Source of the DNA: Bacteroidales bacterium UBA4912
Lineage (GTDB): Bacteria; Bacteroidota; Bacteroidia; Bacteroidales; Dysgonomonadaceae
Direction of reading: 5' to 3'
Assembly (NCBI GenBank): GCA_002398875.1
Contig: DHCC01000022.1
Span: 1 to 8,992, forward strand
Length of the DNA stretch: 8,992 nt
Program-made: the position numbers and the translations under genes
Notes under the pieces: model-generated
Told to the model about the DNA's origin: nothing
Databases searched by the model: none
The model's input: the letters and a program-made list of their open reading frames with translations, nothing else
Part shown: positions 5,374 to 8,992 of the stretch, one piece after another
Numbering within the stretch: position 1 is the stretch's first letter
How the letters are laid out: every line of letters starts with the position of its first letter

Positions 5374-6861
5374 TTACTCCAACAACTTTTCAATTGCAAT
5401 CTTAGTTCCCGGAATAGATGGACGCAAATGACTACCAAAATCAACCATTACTCCTTCTTTGTCGAATAGCAAATAATAAGGTATACTTTTTGCGTTGAAA
5501 CGATTCATTACGTCTATCCATTCTTTCTCTGTTAAATATGAATGTATGCCGGACAATTCGTGCTTATCTATGGTTTCTTTCCATTGTTCATCAGTACCAC
5601 CAATATTCAAATAGACAAAAGTGACTGGTTTGTTCGAAAAATAATCTGATAGAGTTTTGCTGTAAGGCATCTCTATGATACAAGGAGGGCACCATGGAGC
5701 CCAGATATCGACAAATAGAATTTGTCCTATATGTTTATCAATTATCCGTTTTACGATATTGAAAGAGTCCTGCGGATGAACTCCGACACCGTGTTTCTCA
5801 AGCATATCTCTACCCATTACAGCATCTGAAAATATTTTTGGCTTTGCTTTGTAATCCTTAACTTTGTTGTATTCGGTTTGTAATACACTACGAAGAAAAG
5901 GATTAGTAATTATTTTGTTTATCTTTTCTTCATTTTCATCTATTATTTCTGTAGTGTTTGCTTTGAGACCAATACTAAGTTGAGTTGCAACAGCAAATTG
6001 GGAGAAAAAATTGTTTTTTGAAACTGATGATAGCAAGTCAATTGATTCAGTCTCAGTAAGCTTTATATCACTTTTAGGTACAGGATTAAAATCAAACTTC
6101 TTCATCAAATTATATCTTTCCATTACTCGAAAATAACTGAATAATATCATAGTTTCATTAATTATATTTTCAAGTTCAGGAAGGAATCTATAATACGCAT
6201 CTTTCTCAACAAACTCCTCCTTAGTTCTTATATAATGTTGAAAAGGAAATTCAATCAATACACTAAAATAGTCGAGTCGTATTTGCTTTTCAGCCCAGGT
6301 ATTAAACTGCTCTGAAGTATTATGCTCTTTCTGAAAAGCAGTTAGTTTTTTAAAATATTCATTTAACTGTTTGTCAGACCTATCTTTATAATCTAAATAG
6401 GACAAATCATAATCAAAATTATAGCGCCCAAGATAATCGTTTCTGAATTGTGCTATCTGCCAGTTTACAATTGCAGCCGAGCCAGAAAACTGCGTATTCA
6501 TAAAATCAGCAAAATCATGCTCTATAAAAAGAGTATCACCCGGTGCAATCAAAAGCCTATCTTCAATTGGAGTAATAGAAAATTCGCGAGTCACAATTGG
6601 ATATATTTCAAATCGAAACTCACCGAGTGAGTCAATAGGAGACACGTGCACTTCTCCACTCTTTGAGAAGTCCGGCAGCGTAAGTGTAACCTCCTTTATG
6701 TGAGGATACACTTGCAGATTACTTATTTTTCCATACACTATGGCTACTTCACCCCTGTTTGGTTCTTCTTGACTCGAGAATGGAGAGTGTTTAATTGACC
6801 TTTCCTGATTACAGGAATTAAGAAAAAGGCATAAAACCAGAAGATTTAATATTGTTCTCAT
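5374..6861 (-). CDS. TlpA-like thioredoxin-fold lipoprotein
   Basis: This 495-residue protein is predicted to be a membrane-anchored periplasmic thiol-disulfide oxidoreductase. The signal peptide MRTILNLLVLCLFLNSC has a lipobox LNSC with Cys17 as the lipidation site. Residues about 37-125 form a beta-sandwich (VAIVYGKI, GEFRFEI, LLIAPGDTLFI) like those preceding Trx domains in many Bacteroidota TlpA-family proteins. Residues about 130-350 are helical. The Trx domain occupies about 365-495, with FVDIWAPWCPPC (W390-C391-P-P-C394) and cis-proline in KSIPYY (Pro461). CPPC is common in TlpA/ResA-type proteins. It lies 11 nt downstream of the larger TlpA-like gene on the same strand, and the two are probably co-transcribed paralogues. 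The partner protein and redox direction (reductase or oxidase) are unknown. Confidence 0.9.
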   Translation of the reverse strand: MRTILNLLVLCLFLNSCNQERSIKHSPFSSQEEPNRGEVAIVYGKISNLQVYPHIKEVTLTLPDFSKSGEVHVSPIDSLGEFRFEIYPIVTREFSITPIEDRLLIAPGDTLFIEHDFADFMNTQFSGSAAIVNWQIAQFRNDYLGRYNFDYDLSYLDYKDRSDKQLNEYFKKLTAFQKEHNTSEQFNTWAEKQIRLDYFSVLIEFPFQHYIRTKEEFVEKDAYYRFLPELENIINETMILFSYFRVMERYNLMKKFDFNPVPKSDIKLTETESIDLLSSVSKNNFFSQFAVATQLSIGLKANTTEIIDENEEKINKIITNPFLRSVLQTEYNKVKDYKAKPKIFSDAVMGRDMLEKHGVGVHPQDSFNIVKRIIDKHIGQILFVDIWAPWCPPCIIEMPYSKTLSDYFSNKPVTFVYLNIGGTDEQWKETIDKHELSGIHSYLTEKEWIDVMNRFNAKSIPYYLLFDKEGVMVDFGSHLRPSIPGTKIAIEKLLE

Positions 6862-6872
6862 AGGTAATAAAT

Positions 6873-8957
6873 TTATAAATTACTTTTTTCGAGTGCTTTC
6901 ATTAACTCCCTCTTCATAGTATCAGCTCCCGGAAAACCCACAGAATGGAAAGTATGATTTCCTTCTCTGTCTATGATAATGTAAGTAGGAACTCCCTCTA
7001 CATTCAAAGTTTTGCTCAAATAGTCCCATTGAGCCTCGTTTACTCTGTAGTGATGCCCTTTTAAGTCAACAATCATATTTTTCCAAGTATTCTCAGGAGA
7101 GTTTTCTCCAGCCAGATATAGATATACTAAATCTTCTTCATTAGCCAACTGCGCTTTCAGAGGCTCCATAGCAATGTTTGCAGAACGGCAAGGTCCGCAC
7201 CAGGTAGCCCACACATCAAGAAGAATAACTTTATCCTTAAACGGTTCAAACATCTTAATAACCAACTCTTCGTCAGTAGTAGTTGGAGTAGTTAAAACTG
7301 TAAATCCTGTTTTCTTTTTATTCTCCTCTATTTTTGCAAGAAGCTGATCATTTTCCTCTAAAATAATTTGTCTTATTACACCGGGTGCATTAGACAGATC
7401 TTCTATCTGTTCCTTTGTTAGAGGATTGTAATCTTGTAATCCTCTGCTCATTGTCTGTCCTTTAATCAAATCAAACATTACCCCCTCATCAGCATTCCAT
7501 ATTTGAGAAAGGTAACCGGCACCAATATTATTTTTATAATACTCATCCATAATTGAATTGTATTTATTGGCAATCTCTCCTACAGATTCATTCACAACAG
7601 GGGTCATATTTTGCTCCAGAGACTCTAAATATTCAGTAATGATTTCACGCTCTTCTTCCAGCACATCTTCATGTTGTGATAAATGTCTTAAAATCTCAGA
7701 AGCATCACCCATTTCTTTTCGTGCATAGCTTACGCTTCTTACATAATATGAAAGATTTGGAAGCAACAACAGATACATCTCATTATATGGTATAAGATTG
7801 TAAAAATCGTTGTAATTGGTCAATTTCTTTTCTGCCACATAAGCCTTTTGAGCCTCTTCCCAGCTAGTTTTATTTCTAATAGCATAAGCCTGTAACAGTT
7901 CACTATCTGCATAACTGAGTTTATTTACTAATAAAAAAGTTTCAACCGAATTTGCGATGTTTTTTGCAAGTGAACTAATATTTAATGCATTGTTAGCAGA
8001 AACGTTTTCGAGGTATCTCTCGGTCATAAACTCTTTATATTGGTTCACATTCATCTGTGCCACTGTATCGATATAATCTTGTTGAGGCTTGGTGTAAGTG
8101 ATATCTTTATTAGCTAAGTCACTATTTAGCTTCGCAAGATAGCCGGCATAGAGATACTTTTCTCCATAAGGTTCTTCATTCATTAGTAATCTGCTTTTAC
8201 TGCGATAATTCTCCGGCAGATTTACAAATATCTTAGACTCTTTTCCCGGCGATACTACAATTGGAATGTAACCGGCACGTGAACTTAAAAATAGATTGGT
8301 GGGGCTATTTACAGTTATTTTTGCACTAAACGCACCATTTTCATCAATATCTAACGTTACCTCCTTTTCATTACCGGTAATCGGATTTAAATAAATCAAA
8401 TTCCAGTCGATACTACCCTGAACATGCTTATTTATTATACCACTTACAATTGCATCACCTTTATTCCAGTCTATCTTAAAATCATCTTCAGGCTGATGTT
8501 CTCTTAAATATTCTTCAGGTATCTCTGTTAAGTCTGAGTACTGATCATTTAGATCTATTCCCCAAATCTTAAAACAATCATCACAATCACTCTCAATAAA
8601 GTCAAAAAACTCTGTCTCTAAAGGCAAGGGCTCAAATGTAAGAGAAAATGAAGCTCTACCAGATTCGGGCATCCAAAACAATGAATCCAACTCAATACCT
8701 TCGCTACTACGAATCATATATTTCTTACCATCTGCCTGCAGGTAGCTGTCAGATACAATTTTTATCCAGTATCCCGGTCTGAAAAATGCATCAATATCAA
8801 GTACAGTAGCAGTGTCAGAGAGCATCACTTTAGCAATTTCAATGGTTTGAGAATTTGCAAACGCTGCACCGGGAAGATCTACAGTTTTAGTTTGTGATTT
8901 TAGGCTAACTACTGCAATTATAAGCAGTATAACTAATAAAAAATGTTTTGTTTTCAT
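6873..8957 (-). CDS. Large exported TlpA-like thioredoxin-domain protein
   Basis: This is a 694-residue exported protein. Residues 1-22 form a signal peptide (MKTK, hydrophobic core, cleavage near SLKSQ) with no lipobox, so it is probably soluble in the periplasm. Residues about 25-160 form an extra N-terminal domain absent from the neighbour, containing C125-D-D-C128. Residues about 165-255 form a beta-sandwich (DAIVSGII, GAFSAKI, PIVVSPGKESKIFV). A long helical segment covers about 260-530. The Trx domain occupies about 545-694, with LLDVWATWCGPC (W586-C587-G-P-C590) and cis-proline in EGVPTY (Pro657). CGPC is the classic thioredoxin active site. Spacing and shared architecture with the next gene indicate an operon. 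The ATG at 8957 fits the signal peptide; only 35 nt of upstream sequence is available, and no -7 element is seen there. Confidence 0.9.
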   Translation of the reverse strand: MKTKHFLLVILLIIAVVSLKSQTKTVDLPGAAFANSQTIEIAKVMLSDTATVLDIDAFFRPGYWIKIVSDSYLQADGKKYMIRSSEGIELDSLFWMPESGRASFSLTFEPLPLETEFFDFIESDCDDCFKIWGIDLNDQYSDLTEIPEEYLREHQPEDDFKIDWNKGDAIVSGIINKHVQGSIDWNLIYLNPITGNEKEVTLDIDENGAFSAKITVNSPTNLFLSSRAGYIPIVVSPGKESKIFVNLPENYRSKSRLLMNEEPYGEKYLYAGYLAKLNSDLANKDITYTKPQQDYIDTVAQMNVNQYKEFMTERYLENVSANNALNISSLAKNIANSVETFLLVNKLSYADSELLQAYAIRNKTSWEEAQKAYVAEKKLTNYNDFYNLIPYNEMYLLLLPNLSYYVRSVSYARKEMGDASEILRHLSQHEDVLEEEREIITEYLESLEQNMTPVVNESVGEIANKYNSIMDEYYKNNIGAGYLSQIWNADEGVMFDLIKGQTMSRGLQDYNPLTKEQIEDLSNAPGVIRQIILEENDQLLAKIEENKKKTGFTVLTTPTTTDEELVIKMFEPFKDKVILLDVWATWCGPCRSANIAMEPLKAQLANEEDLVYLYLAGENSPENTWKNMIVDLKGHHYRVNEAQWDYLSKTLNVEGVPTYIIIDREGNHTFHSVGFPGADTMKRELMKALEKSNL

Positions 8958-8992
8958 TTTGGATAGGTGTTTATTGATTATTTAATAAGTTT

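Noticed and set aside
5342..5430. ORF starting ATGCCTTATGA that overlaps the small ORF stop, considered as a toxin gene for a toxin-antitoxin pair
   Set aside because: It runs only 29 codons, is wholly antisense to the conserved end of the thioredoxin gene for most of its length, and shows no toxin motif.

Overview
The window looks like chromosomal DNA from a Bacteroidota member, probably order Bacteroidales. The evidence is AT-rich DNA, A/T-rich leaders without clear Shine-Dalgarno sequences, a TonB-dependent receptor with an N-terminal carboxypeptidase-regulatory-like domain, large TlpA-like thioredoxin proteins with extra N-terminal domains, and one good match to the Bacteroidetes -7 element TAnnTTTG. 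Genus and species cannot be read from the sequence with confidence.

Layout: (1) 1-186, the 3' end of an unidentified plus-strand gene, followed by a strong intrinsic terminator (226-270). (2) 478-2856, a 792-residue TonB-dependent outer-membrane receptor with no SusD-like partner. (3) 2905-3333, minus strand, a pyrimidine-dimer DNA glycosylase (Pyr_excise/DenV-like), convergent with the receptor. The two share a 14-bp hairpin whose loop contains the stop codon of the glycosylase gene. (4) 3334-3671, a 338-bp divergent intergenic region with a near-perfect 22-bp stem-loop, a longer outer stem, short direct repeats and a second AT-rich hairpin. (5) 3672-5212, a two-gene plus-strand operon: a GNAT acetyltransferase followed after 2 nt by an alanine/ornithine-racemase-type PLP enzyme. 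A small GTG-start ORF (5209-5352) overlaps the racemase stop by 4 nt and resembles an orphan antitoxin tail. (6) 5374-8957, a minus-strand operon of two TlpA/thioredoxin-fold proteins, a 694-residue exported protein and a 495-residue lipoprotein, 11 nt apart. They appear to be diverged paralogues.

Functionally the window is mostly envelope biology (outer-membrane uptake, periplasmic thiol-disulfide chemistry), plus one DNA repair enzyme and a probable amino-acid racemase/acetyltransferase pair. I see no CRISPR array, tRNA, rRNA, transposase or integrase. The least explained parts are the structured 3392-3489 region, the GNAT-racemase-small ORF unit, and an extra CxxC motif in the larger TlpA-like protein. 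None of these alone demonstrates a new biological system.
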